From NCBI GenBank assembly GCA_963699085.1, contig CAVOTH010000005.1, positions 277,719 to 341,718 of the forward strand: DNA of 64,000 bases, given 5' to 3'. The translations under genes were made by a program, and so were the position numbers. Origin of the DNA: Bog-756 sp963699085 (GTDB taxonomy: Bacteria > Actinomycetota > Acidimicrobiia > Acidimicrobiales > RAAP-2). Below are positions 27,558 through 35,952 of this stretch, piece after piece. Each line of letters begins with the position of its first letter. Position 1 is the stretch's first letter. Below the pieces are notes generated by a model, which was not told the DNA's origin, did not search any database, and saw nothing but the letters and a program-made list of their open reading frames with translations.

Positions 27558-27640
27558 GGTTCCAGTGTGGCAGGCCGTGGCCTGTGCGGTGACCAGCCTC
27601 GCTTGTCGACATGGAACAACATGAAAAATAGTGAAACAAC

Positions 27641-27669
27641 TTGTAAGGATAGGAAAGTCCATTTACTGT
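27641..27669 (+). promoter_or_regulatory. Promoter of the secretion cluster
   Basis: TTGTAA (27641-27646), exactly 17 bases, then TACTGT (27664-27669), six bases, then the ATG at 27676. This is the best-formed promoter in the window, in a locally AT-rich stretch (about 27610-27670), and implies a leaderless transcript for the five-gene cluster. Confidence 0.7.
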
Positions 27670-27675
27670 GGGCCG

Positions 27676-27993
27676 ATGCACACTCTCCTGTCCTCCCCGA
27701 TATTTCCCGTGAGACTCCTCGACGTCACCATGACGCCGGACCCGAGCCAGCTCCCCGGAGGCGAGGTACTCCAGAAGCTGACCGATGGCCTCGGCGGGTG
27801 GGCCCTCGCCCTCTCGCTGATTGGTCTGCTCATCGGGGCGGCCGCCTGGGCCCTCGGCGCACACAGCCAGAACTATCAGCAGTCCTACAGCGGGCGGAAG
27901 GCCGTGCTGGTGTCCGGATTCGCCGCGCTGCTGATCGGCGCCGGTCCGGCCATCGTCAACTTCTTCTTCGCCACCGGTCAGGGCGTGCACTGA
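27676..27993 (+). CDS. Small membrane protein of a type IV secretion cluster (VirB2/DUF6112-like)
   Basis: A 105-residue protein with two hydrophobic segments (LALSLIGLLIGAAAWALG and VLVSGFAALLIGAGPAIVNFFFA) separated by a polar loop with NYQQSYSGRK. Size, topology and position at the head of the cluster match the small TrbC/VirB2-like or DUF6112 proteins that open actinobacterial SCO6880-type loci; sequence alone is too short to be sure. It is either a pilin-like subunit or a small channel component. The leaderless promoter fixes the start at 27676. The next gene begins immediately after the stop (TGAATG). Confidence 0.72.
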   Translation: MHTLLSSPIFPVRLLDVTMTPDPSQLPGGEVLQKLTDGLGGWALALSLIGLLIGAAAWALGAHSQNYQQSYSGRKAVLVSGFAALLIGAGPAIVNFFFATGQGVH

Positions 27994-29673
27994 ATGCCGG
28001 TATTGACAGGGATTCCAGCCGTACCGGCCTCGGCATGTCCGGCGGCGGCAAGCGCCCTCGGTGGGACGGGACTGAGCGCCGCGTGCACGGTGGCCAGCGG
28101 CGTGACCGGAGCAGTCGGCTCGGTGGGCAGCGGGGTGACCGGAGCAGTCGGCTCGGCGGTCAGTGGCGTGACCAGCGCAGTCGGCTCGGCAGTCGGCTCG
28201 GCGGTGGGATCGGCGGTGGGATCGGCGGTGGGTTTCGGGGTGGGGAGTGTGCTGGACGCTGTCAGCAACTGGGTGACCAGTGGGGCGGTGTGGCTCCTCA
28301 GTCAGATCGGCGGCGTATTGTCGGCGACAACGGCCGTCGACCTCGGCGCACCGTGGTTCCGGAGCCACTACGCGACCATGGCCGGGCTGGCCGGAGTGGT
28401 GATCGTTCCGCTCCTCCTGCTCGGGGTGCTGCAATCCCTCTACCGGCAGAGCGCGGCCATGCTCCTCCGTTCCGTTCTGATCAACGTGCCCCTGGCCGTC
28501 CTGCTGACCGCAGTGGCGGTCACCCTCGTACAGATCGGACTGGCTGTCACCGACTCGCTGTGTGCGGCCGTGTCCCAAGGTGCCGGCCTCGACGCCGGAC
28601 ACTTCCTGGGCACGGTCACGGCCGCCCTGGCGCCCTCACAAGCTGTGGCGCCGGGCGGGGCGCCCACCTTCGTCCTCTTCCTCGGAGGTGTCGCCGTGGT
28701 GATCGGGGCCGTCCTGGTCTGGCTCGAACTGCTCCTCCGTTCCGCCGCCGTCTACGTGGCGGTGCTGTTCCTTCCTCTGGCCCTCGCCGGGCTGGCATGG
28801 CCGGCCATCAGCCATTGGAGCCGCCGACTGGTCGACACGTTGGCGGCGCTGGTCCTGTCGAAGTTGGTGATCGTCGCCGTCCTCAGCCTTGCCGTCGGCG
28901 CACTGGCCGGAGGGACCGGGTCGACCCCGTCGGGGGCGTCGGCGCCCGGTGGTGGGTTCTCCTCGGTGTTGGCCGGTGCGGCCCTGCTCCTCATGGCGGC
29001 CTTCGCCCCCTGGTCCCTGTTCCGCCTCCTGCCCTTCCTCGAGGCCGGCGCGGTGGGACACCTGGAGGGATTGACCCAACGGGCCCGGCACCAGGTCACC
29101 GGACCGGCCCGCAACATGGCCAATGAAGCCATGCGGGTGGCCACCGGTGGGTCCATGGCCGCTGGTCTGGGTGCCGCCGGCCTGATCGGTTCCGCCGTCG
29201 GCAGCGGACTGGCATCGCGCGCCAAGGGAAGTGGAGCCGGCGGTTCCGACGGCTCCGGATCGCCCGGGTCCGCCTCGTTCCTGACCGGCGGAGGACCGGG
29301 CGGCGGAGGAGCCGGCGGCGCACCCGACCCCAACGGGTCCGGCGAGTGGGCGGGACCTCAGCCGGGGGAATCCGGTGGTGCGCTCGCCAAGATGCCTCCC
29401 TCGCCCGGTTCTGACAAGTTGGTGGCGAAGTTCGCCGAGATCACGGCCCGTTACCAGGCGTTGGAGGAAGCCGATCGACTGGCGGGTGGTCCCGGATCCG
29501 GCGACTCCGGTTCCTCCCATCCGGGAGATGGGATCCCGGTCATGCCTCCGGGAGTGGAGTACGTCTCCACCTTCCCCCTCCATTCCGGCGGGGTCCACCC
29601 CGATCATCTCGGACGGGACCATCTCGGCCCGGTCCTCGTGGCCGGGAACAAGCACCGCGAGCCGCCGACGTGA
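27994..29673 (+). CDS. TrbL/VirB6-like polytopic membrane protein
   Basis: A 559-residue protein. Residues about 30-95 are a low-complexity Gly/Ala/Val/Ser repeat of glycine-zipper type. Five or six strong membrane segments follow (for example MAGLAGVVIVPLLLLGVL, VPLAVLLTAVAVTLVQIGLAV and VLFLPLALAGLAWPA). A long Gly/Pro/Ser-rich cytoplasmic tail begins after about residue 400. This is the layout of TrbL/VirB6 proteins, which form the inner-membrane channel of type IV secretion systems. It starts directly at the stop of the small membrane protein and overlaps the next gene by GTGA. Confidence 0.78.
   Translation: MPVLTGIPAVPASACPAAASALGGTGLSAACTVASGVTGAVGSVGSGVTGAVGSAVSGVTSAVGSAVGSAVGSAVGSAVGFGVGSVLDAVSNWVTSGAVWLLSQIGGVLSATTAVDLGAPWFRSHYATMAGLAGVVIVPLLLLGVLQSLYRQSAAMLLRSVLINVPLAVLLTAVAVTLVQIGLAVTDSLCAAVSQGAGLDAGHFLGTVTAALAPSQAVAPGGAPTFVLFLGGVAVVIGAVLVWLELLLRSAAVYVAVLFLPLALAGLAWPAISHWSRRLVDTLAALVLSKLVIVAVLSLAVGALAGGTGSTPSGASAPGGGFSSVLAGAALLLMAAFAPWSLFRLLPFLEAGAVGHLEGLTQRARHQVTGPARNMANEAMRVATGGSMAAGLGAAGLIGSAVGSGLASRAKGSGAGGSDGSGSPGSASFLTGGGPGGGGAGGAPDPNGSGEWAGPQPGESGGALAKMPPSPGSDKLVAKFAEITARYQALEEADRLAGGPGSGDSGSSHPGDGIPVMPPGVEYVSTFPLHSGGVHPDHLGRDHLGPVLVAGNKHREPPT
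28099..28233 (+). repeat. Low-complexity repeat encoding a GAVGSAVG glycine-zipper tract
   Basis: Imperfect direct repeats of gtgaccggagcagtcggctc (copies near 28102 and 28135) decay into short gcggtgggatcg repeats. They encode the Gly/Ala/Val/Ser stretch of the TrbL-like protein. Length variation here would stay in frame. Confidence 0.8.
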
Positions 29674-31184
29674 GCGGCCGCGCCTCGACCGGTCCCGACC
29701 GAGTCCGGTACCGCTTCCCTCCCTTGGAGCGCCGCGGGGTCATCGCCGGCTGGCGGGGAGGTCAGATCGCTGCAGTAGCGGTCGGCCTCGTACTCGCCGT
29801 GCTGTCCGTACGGAGCCGACCATCACTGTCCGGGGTGATGATGGCGGTCGTGCTGGTTGCAGCATCGGTCACCTTCGCCTTCTGGCCGGTAGCGGGGCGC
29901 ACCGGCGAGCAGTGGTTCCCGGTCCTGGTGCAGTGGGCCCGTGCCGGGGTCACCGGCACCAGATTCCAGCCCGATCCCCGCCCCGGAGCCGGCCACCGGG
30001 TCTCGGCGCGAGGCGACGACCAGGGCAACTCCATCCACGCCGTGGCCGACCGGACCCGCATCTCGCCCCAGTCGGTCTTCGACGGGATCCGGCTCCTTTC
30101 GGCCGGCGGCGACGTCGGCGATGACCCCATGGGTGTCGTGATCGACGACCGGGCCCGTACCGCCACCGCCGTCCTGTCGGTGCGTGGGCACAGCTTCGCC
30201 CTTCTCGGTCCCGTCGACCAGGACGCCCGGGTGGGAGGGTGGGCCAGGGTCCTGGCATCGCTCGCCCGCGAAGGTTCGACGGTGCATCGGCTCCAGTGGG
30301 TGGAGTCCTGCCTGCCCGACGACGGGCGGGCCGTGCGCACGCATCTCGACGAACATTCCGTCCTGGACGGCGACAGTCCGGCGGTCCGCTCGTATCGCTC
30401 GCTTCTGGCCGAGTCGGCACCGGTGACCCGACGGCACCGGGTCCTGGTGGCTGTGACGGTGCACCAGGGGCGGTCCGCCCGGGCCATTCGGAGTGCCGGG
30501 GGCGGATCGGTCGGCGCTTCCGCCGTCCTGGCGCGGGAGGTGGCCTCGGTCAACCGGTCCCTCGCCGGGGTGGACCTCGGGGTCGAGGGTGTCCTCGGGC
30601 GCGAACCGTTGGCCCGGGTGCTGGCCGAGGCGCTCGGTGTGGCGAGGGATGGGAACGTGTCCGCCCCGGCGGGCGACCCGTGGCCGATGGGCCTCGGAGC
30701 CCGATGGGACAGCGTGCACACCGATGGGATGTGGCACGCGGTCTACTGGGTGAGCGAATGGCCCCGGGTCGACGTCCTCCCTGACTTTCTGGGGCCGCTC
30801 CTCTTCGCACCGTTGCGCCGGACACTTTCGGTGGTGATGGAGCCGGTCGACCCGGTCCGGGCGGCCCGCCAGGTGGCCCAAGCCCGCACGGCCGGCCTAG
30901 CCGACGGCGAACTCCGCCGCCGCAACGGATTCCTCACCTCGGCCCGACATGCCCGTGAGCGCGAGAGCGTGGACGATCGGGACGTCGAACTGGCCGACGG
31001 CCATGCCCAGTTCCGGTTCAGCGGCTATGTCGGGGTCAGCGCGCCCGACGAGTCGGAATTGAGGGCGGCGTGCGCCGCGCTGGAGCAGGCGGTCGGCCAG
31101 TCACGCCTCGAGGTGCGCCGACTGTACGGCCAGCAGGATTCCGCCCTTCTGTGCCTGCTCCCCCTCGGTCGGGGTCTGGCATGA
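29670..31184 (+). CDS. SCO6880 family protein (PrgI-like, type IV secretion)
   Basis: A 504-residue protein with two N-terminal membrane helices (QIAAVAVGLVLAVLSV and MMAVVLVAASVTFAFWPVAG) and a large cytoplasmic domain of alternating sheets and helices. The stretches YRFPPLERRGVIAGWRGGQ at the N-terminus and MYWVSEWP-like HAVYWVSEWPRVDVLPDFLGPLLF near residue 355 match the actinobacterial SCO6880 family. That family always neighbours VirB4-like and VirD4-like ATPases. It carries no Walker motif itself. It probably links the membrane channel to the VirB4-like ATPase (inference). It starts at GTG in a 4-base overlap and ends in an ATGA overlap. Confidence 0.82.
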   Translation: MSGRASTGPDRVRYRFPPLERRGVIAGWRGGQIAAVAVGLVLAVLSVRSRPSLSGVMMAVVLVAASVTFAFWPVAGRTGEQWFPVLVQWARAGVTGTRFQPDPRPGAGHRVSARGDDQGNSIHAVADRTRISPQSVFDGIRLLSAGGDVGDDPMGVVIDDRARTATAVLSVRGHSFALLGPVDQDARVGGWARVLASLAREGSTVHRLQWVESCLPDDGRAVRTHLDEHSVLDGDSPAVRSYRSLLAESAPVTRRHRVLVAVTVHQGRSARAIRSAGGGSVGASAVLAREVASVNRSLAGVDLGVEGVLGREPLARVLAEALGVARDGNVSAPAGDPWPMGLGARWDSVHTDGMWHAVYWVSEWPRVDVLPDFLGPLLFAPLRRTLSVVMEPVDPVRAARQVAQARTAGLADGELRRRNGFLTSARHARERESVDDRDVELADGHAQFRFSGYVGVSAPDESELRAACAALEQAVGQSRLEVRRLYGQQDSALLCLLPLGRGLA

Positions 31185-32524
31185 GGGTCGCATCGGGGAT
31201 CCGACTGCCACCCGGCGTTCCTGCCCACGTGGCCACCACCCGCCATCTGTGTGCCGCCTACCCGTTGGTGGCGGAGGCCGGACTCGGGCACGACGGGGTC
31301 CTCATCGGCCGGGACGTGCTCGGAGGCTCGTTCGTCTACGACCCGTTCGCCCTGTACCGGGCCGGAGTGGTCACCAATCCGAACATGGTCGTCATCGGTC
31401 AGATCGGCCGGGGCAAGAGCAGCTTCGTCAAGTCCTACCTGTGGCGTCAGGCTGTCTTCGGGCGGAGCGCGTGGGTGATCGATCCGAAAGGGGAGTACGG
31501 GCCTCTGTGCGACGCCTGGGGTGTCGCTCCGGTGGCGCTCCGGCCGGGTGGACCGGTCCGGCTCAATCCGCTCGATGCAGGGGCGGTCGGCGACGATGGG
31601 TCCGAACCGGGTGTCGACGCGGTGGCGGCCCGTCGGGCCTCACTGACCGCCTCGCTCGCCGTGTCCTGCCTCGGCCGGGATCTTCTCCCGCGGGAGCGGG
31701 CCGCTGTCGATGCCGCCCTCGAAGCCGCCACGGTCGTATCGGCCAACTGCCCGAATTCCGGAGCGGGTGGAGCACCCACTCTGCCCCTGGTCGTCGATGC
31801 CCTGCTCGACCCCGACGCCGCGGCGGCGGCGGCGTTGCGGACCAGCCGGGCCGAACTGGTCGAAGACGGACGCGACGTGGCCCTCGAGCTGCGCCGCCTG
31901 GTCCACGGTGATCTGCGGGGGATGTTCGACGGTCCGACATCCGGCGGCCTCCGACTCGACGGTCCACTGGTGGTACTCGACCTCTCGGCCGTCTATCACT
32001 CACCCGCTCTGGGCGTCCTCATGGCGTGCGCGGCGGCGTGGCTGCAGAGCGCGGTCGAGGCGCGTCACCGCAACCGGATCCTCCTGGTGGTCGACGAGGC
32101 CTGGGCCATCCTGGGCAATCTCGGAGTCGCCCGTTGGCTCCAGTCCTCGTGGAAGCTGTCGCGGGCACTCGGCGTGGCCAACATCGCCGTGCTCCACCGG
32201 CTCTCCGACCTGGCCTCGGTGGGGGCCGCCGGCTCCGAGCAGGTGGGGCTGGCCGAGGGCCTGCTGGCCGACTCGGAGACCCGGGTCGTCTACGCCCAGT
32301 CTCCGGGTGAGGTGGCCCGCTGTGGCGAGCTACTCGGTCTGACCGACACCGAGGCGGACCTGGTGAGCACCCTCCCCCGGGGGACCGCCCTGTGGAAGGT
32401 CGGCCGGCGGTCCTTCCTGGTCGAGCACCGCCTGGCCCGGGGAGAACGCTCACTCGTCGACACCGATCGGGCGATGGACGACGCCGATCGGCAACCGACA
32501 CTGGGGTCGGGCGACCGGTGGTGA
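31181..32524 (+). CDS. VirB4-like secretion ATPase
   Basis: A 447-residue P-loop ATPase. Walker A GQIGRGKSSF lies near residue 73, the following WVIDPKGEY near 104 is typical of VirB4/TraC-type enzymes, and Walker B ILLVVDEAW is near residue 300. It lacks the N-terminal domain of classical VirB4; in this cluster the SCO6880 protein, encoded just before and overlapping by 4 bases, probably plays that part. It would energise assembly or transport in the type IV secretion-like machine. Its stop overlaps the GTG of the VirD4-like gene. Confidence 0.87.
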   Translation: MRVASGIRLPPGVPAHVATTRHLCAAYPLVAEAGLGHDGVLIGRDVLGGSFVYDPFALYRAGVVTNPNMVVIGQIGRGKSSFVKSYLWRQAVFGRSAWVIDPKGEYGPLCDAWGVAPVALRPGGPVRLNPLDAGAVGDDGSEPGVDAVAARRASLTASLAVSCLGRDLLPRERAAVDAALEAATVVSANCPNSGAGGAPTLPLVVDALLDPDAAAAAALRTSRAELVEDGRDVALELRRLVHGDLRGMFDGPTSGGLRLDGPLVVLDLSAVYHSPALGVLMACAAAWLQSAVEARHRNRILLVVDEAWAILGNLGVARWLQSSWKLSRALGVANIAVLHRLSDLASVGAAGSEQVGLAEGLLADSETRVVYAQSPGEVARCGELLGLTDTEADLVSTLPRGTALWKVGRRSFLVEHRLARGERSLVDTDRAMDDADRQPTLGSGDRW

Positions 32525-34077
32525 CCACCGTGACCATGGCTACCCTCGGAATCGGCGCCGCCGCCGTCCTGGCTGCCGGGATCCCCCGTCCCGGTGGCAT
32601 GCCTCTGTCGGACCGCGGTAGGTCGGACCGCGGTAGGCCGGACCGCAACTGGACGGGCCGCAGTCGGACGACGCCCGGTCGGCCGACGCCCGGTCGGACG
32701 GCACGATGGGCCCGCCCCGCCGATCTCGGGGGCCTGATGGTCCGATCCGGCTCCCGACCACCCCCGCCCGGGCGGCTGGTGCTCGGTAGGGTGGGCCGTC
32801 GGCTGGTGGCGGCCGAGTCGGCGCAGTCGGTGCTGGTGTTCGGCCCGACCCAGTCCCGCAAGACGACCGGCTTCGCCGTACCGGCCATCCTCGGGTGGGA
32901 GGGACCGGTGGTGGCGGCCAGCGTGAAATCCGACCTTCTCGCGCACACCGTGGCCCATCGTGCCGACAAAGGGCGGATCCACTGCTTCGATCCCACCGGC
33001 GTCACCGGCCGGCCGGCAACCGCCTGGTCCCCGCTCCCGGCGTCGCGGACCTGGCCGGGAGCACGGCGGGCGGCCTCGACGCTGTCCGAGGTCGGAAAGT
33101 CACAGGCGGGGTCGATGAGCGACGGCGACTTCTGGTACACGACGGCGGCTCGACTGCTGGCGCCGCTCCTGTTCGCAGCGGCCAACTCGGGGCGTGGCAT
33201 GCCCGACGTCGTCCACTGGGTCGAGACCGGCGAGGAACAGGAGGTTCTCGATCTGCTGCTGGCGGTCGGCGTGCCGGAGGCGGTGGACGCGGCCCGTTCA
33301 GCCTTCGCCAAGGAGGAACGCCAGCGGAGTTCGATCGTCACCACCGTCGAGACCCTGCTCGAGCCGTTCATCGGTGCCGCGCCGTGGGGTGCGCCCGAGC
33401 TCGACCCCGGCGAACTCCTGTCCGGGTCCGACACGCTCTACCTGTGCGCTCCCGCCCATGACCAGAGGCGCCTGACCCCGCTGTTCGTCGGTGTGCTCCG
33501 GTCCGTCCTCGACACCGCCTATGACCGGGTGGCCCGGACCGGGCGGCCGCTCGACCCACCGTTGTTGGTGGTGCTCGACGAGGCGGCGAACATCGCTCCG
33601 GTCCCCGACCTCGACGCCTTGGCCGCCACCGCGGCCGGACACGGCATCCAGCTGGTGACCGTCTGGCACGATCTGGCTCAGATCAGTGCCCGATTCGGCC
33701 CGCGGGCGACGACAGTAGTGAACAACCACCGCGCCAAGCTCTTCCTGTCGGGCATCTCGGACCCGTCGACCCTGGACTACGCCAGTCACCTGATCGGCGA
33801 CGAGGAGCTGCAACTGGACGCCACGACCGCCGGCGGTCGGTCCGGGACCAGCACCACCCGGTCGCCCACCGTGAGGCGCCTGGCCCCACCGGATGCCCTG
33901 CGCCGGGTCCCACCCGGCTCCGGCGTTCTCGTCTACGGCGACCTGCCTCCGGCCCGGCTCACCTTGCGGACCTGGTTCGACGACCCGTGGCTCCGTTCCC
34001 GGGCCACCAAAGTAGAGGTCGGGAGTCGGTCCGGGGACCGGAGTGATCCGGTCAGTCTGCCCCCAGGCAACCTGTGA
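32521..34077 (+). CDS. VirD4/TraG-like coupling ATPase
   Basis: A 518-residue protein with a short N-terminal hydrophobic segment, an Arg/Pro-rich linker encoded by 15-base tandem repeats, and a TraG/VirD4 ATPase domain. Walker A is FGPTQSRKTTG near residue 107, followed by VVAASVKSDLL; Walker B is LLVVLDEAANIAPVPDL near 348; then the QLVTVWHDLAQI segment typical of coupling proteins. It would bring substrates (DNA or protein) to the channel. It is the last gene of the coupled cluster and ends 28 bases from the corrected end of the convergent SDR gene. No relaxase follows. Confidence 0.88.
   Translation: MTTVTMATLGIGAAAVLAAGIPRPGGMPLSDRGRSDRGRPDRNWTGRSRTTPGRPTPGRTARWARPADLGGLMVRSGSRPPPPGRLVLGRVGRRLVAAESAQSVLVFGPTQSRKTTGFAVPAILGWEGPVVAASVKSDLLAHTVAHRADKGRIHCFDPTGVTGRPATAWSPLPASRTWPGARRAASTLSEVGKSQAGSMSDGDFWYTTAARLLAPLLFAAANSGRGMPDVVHWVETGEEQEVLDLLLAVGVPEAVDAARSAFAKEERQRSSIVTTVETLLEPFIGAAPWGAPELDPGELLSGSDTLYLCAPAHDQRRLTPLFVGVLRSVLDTAYDRVARTGRPLDPPLLVVLDEAANIAPVPDLDALAATAAGHGIQLVTVWHDLAQISARFGPRATTVVNNHRAKLFLSGISDPSTLDYASHLIGDEELQLDATTAGGRSGTSTTRSPTVRRLAPPDALRRVPPGSGVLVYGDLPPARLTLRTWFDDPWLRSRATKVEVGSRSGDRSDPVSLPPGNL
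32608..32700 (+). repeat. Two short arrays of 15-base tandem repeats
   Basis: tcggaccgcggtagg occurs twice at 32608-32637 with a decayed third copy; acgcccggtcgg(c/a)cg occurs twice at 32671-32700. Both encode the basic linker (SDRGR, TPGRP types) between the membrane anchor and ATPase domain of the VirD4-like protein and keep the frame. Confidence 0.85.
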
Positions 34078-34105
34078 GGGTGTCGATGAGGCCCGGCCGT
34101 CCGAC

Positions 34106-34955
34106 TCAGTCGCCCCGCAGCCAGCCCGAGGTCATGCCCACGACCGCCGATCCGTCGTGGTCGCTCAGCTTGTAGCCGGCGAAGCGTGCGCGCCCAGTGC
34201 GAGGTCTGGTGGCGGAACGCAGGTGAGTCGGTGACCATCGCCGCCAGTACGACGTCGGCGACCTGGTCAGCCGTCTGGGCTGCGTCGGGGTCGGCGAACT
34301 CCGCCATGATGTGACGCAGGTATTCATGCATGGCGGGTTCGTACTCGCCGGCTTCGGCGAAAATCTTGGCCACGTCGACGCCGACGTTGTTCACGAATTC
34401 GGTGGCCACCGGCCCGGGCTCCACCACCGAGACCAGCACTCCCACGGTGGCGGCCACGGGGGCCAGACTCTCCATGAATCCCTCGACGGCGAACTTGGCC
34501 GCACAGTAGGCCTCGTTGAACGGCTGGCCGACCACGCCCCCCACGCTGGTCACGGTGATCACACGACCGTTGGATGCCCGCAGGTGGGGCATGGCGGCTC
34601 TGGTGGCGGCGACGACACCGAAGAAGTTGACCTCCATCACATCGCGCATCTCGGCCATCGATACCTGTTCGATGGTGCCGACGAAGCCTCTTCCCGCGTT
34701 GTTGACCAGGACGTCCAGAGAGCCGTGGTCGCTGACCACTCCGTCGATGCAGGTGGTGACGGACGCCTCGTCCACGACGTCGAGCGCCCGGATGTCGAGT
34801 TCGACTCCCGCTCCTTCGGCCGCGGCCCGTAGGGCGCCGTCCTTCGACATGTCACGCATCGTGGCCACGGTGGTGAAACCGTGGCTGGCGGCGGCGACGG
34901 CGGTCGCCAGCCCGATGCCGGTGGAGGTGCCGGTGATCAGGACGACAGGAGACAT
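34106..34955 (-). CDS. Short-chain dehydrogenase/reductase, C-terminal frameshift
   Basis: NAD(P)-dependent SDR. It shows the nucleotide motif TGTSTGIG near residue 8, NNAG near 87, the catalytic Ser in ITVTSVGG near 138 and YCAAK near 151-155. As given, the frame runs on with nonsense into the end of the VirD4-like gene to 33933. Removing one base near 34181-34192 instead gives a natural end, FAGYKLSDHDGSAVVGMTSGWLRGD, with a stop at 34106 and a length of about 282 residues that no longer overlaps the convergent gene. So a sequence error near the 3-prime end is likely. Substrate is unknown. The ATG at 34955 has GAAAGG nine bases upstream. Confidence 0.82.
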
Positions 34956-35027
34956 TGAACCAGCCTTTCCGTTGAGTGCCGTTCAGCCTAGGGAAAGCCT
35001 CGCTCGACGGCGCAGTGCAACCGGCGG

Positions 35028-35900
35028 TCAGAGCGAGGCGGCGCGCTCCTGGACGGGGATCAGGCCGTCGAGTTGGCTCCGCAGCGAGTCCTCGTCCATG
35101 GGGACGACCAGCGCAGACACGGCATCCGCCCCCGCCTCTGCATAGCGCTCGGCCCGCTCGGCATCGAGCGGCTGGAAGTAGGGGCAGACGGTGACGGTGA
35201 TGTCGGACCGCCTACGCCCGTGATCGGCCAGGAATCCGTCGAGCCGTGCGAGGGGCGCGGCCAGGTCCTCGGGCGCCCGATTGAAGGTGTGCCATCCATG
35301 ACCGGCTCGACCCACCCGTCGAAGGGCGGCATCCGACTCGCCACCGATGTGGATCGGGACCGGTGACTGCATCGGCTTCGGGAACATCTGGCAGGGGTCG
35401 AGCGAGTAGAACTCGCCCTCGTAATGCGATGTCTCCTCGGTCCACAGCGCATGGAGGACCTCCAGGTACTCGTCGGTGCGCCGACCCCGCTGCGGCCAGG
35501 GCACGTTCACCGCCCGGAACTCCTCTTCGAGCCAGCCCACGCCGATGCCGAAGTCGACCCGGCCACCCGACAGCCAGTCGAGTGTGGCGACCTCCTTGGC
35601 GGTGTAGACGGGGTTGCGCTGCGGGAGCAGCACCATGGCGGTGCCCAGTCGCACGGTCGAGGTGTGGGCGGCCAGGAATGACAGCGTGTTCAGCGGCTCG
35701 AGCAGGCCGGAACCGGGCGGTGCGGGGATCCTCCCGTCATCGGCGTAGGGGTACGAGGAGGCGTACTCCTCGAACAGCACGACGTGCTCGCCCACCCAGA
35801 TGACCGCGAAGCCCCGTTCCTCGGCCTCCCGGCCGACTGCGGCCAGCAGTTCCGGGGTGGCGAACGGGGTGGCGGTGGGGATCCAGAGGTCGACGCGCAT
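35028..35900 (-). CDS. LLM-class F420-dependent oxidoreductase
   Basis: A 290-residue luciferase-like TIM-barrel oxidoreductase, similar in layout to the product at 6341. Landmarks are IWVGEHVVLFEEYASSYPY, LGTAMVLLPQRNPVYTAKEVATLDWLSGGRVDFGIGVGWLEEEF and VPIHIGGESDAALRRVGRAGHGW. The SGGRVDFGIGVGW stretch is typical of F420-dependent members. The substrate is unknown. It stands alone between the SDR and amidase genes on the same strand. TAGAAC six bases before the ATG is a weak leaderless-type box. Confidence 0.9.
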   Translation of the reverse strand: MRVDLWIPTATPFATPELLAAVGREAEERGFAVIWVGEHVVLFEEYASSYPYADDGRIPAPPGSGLLEPLNTLSFLAAHTSTVRLGTAMVLLPQRNPVYTAKEVATLDWLSGGRVDFGIGVGWLEEEFRAVNVPWPQRGRRTDEYLEVLHALWTEETSHYEGEFYSLDPCQMFPKPMQSPVPIHIGGESDAALRRVGRAGHGWHTFNRAPEDLAAPLARLDGFLADHGRRRSDITVTVCPYFQPLDAERAERYAEAGADAVSALVVPMDEDSLRSQLDGLIPVQERAASL

Positions 35901-35952
35901 GGGGTTGTTCTAGACGACGCGATGACCGACCGGGTAACCGGTGGTCAGGCAA

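Noticed and set aside
28099..28233. Repeat array that could be mistaken for CRISPR
   Set aside because: Units are short, imperfect, without unique spacers, and encode a continuous low-complexity protein segment.
27676..34077. Integrative conjugative element
   Set aside because: No relaxase, integrase, excisionase or flanking direct repeats seen; recorded as a secretion-like cluster instead.
33933..34105. C-terminal extension of the SDR overlapping the VirD4-like gene
   Set aside because: It is Arg/Gly/Pro nonsense; the neighbouring frame gives a normal SDR end at 34106 without overlap.
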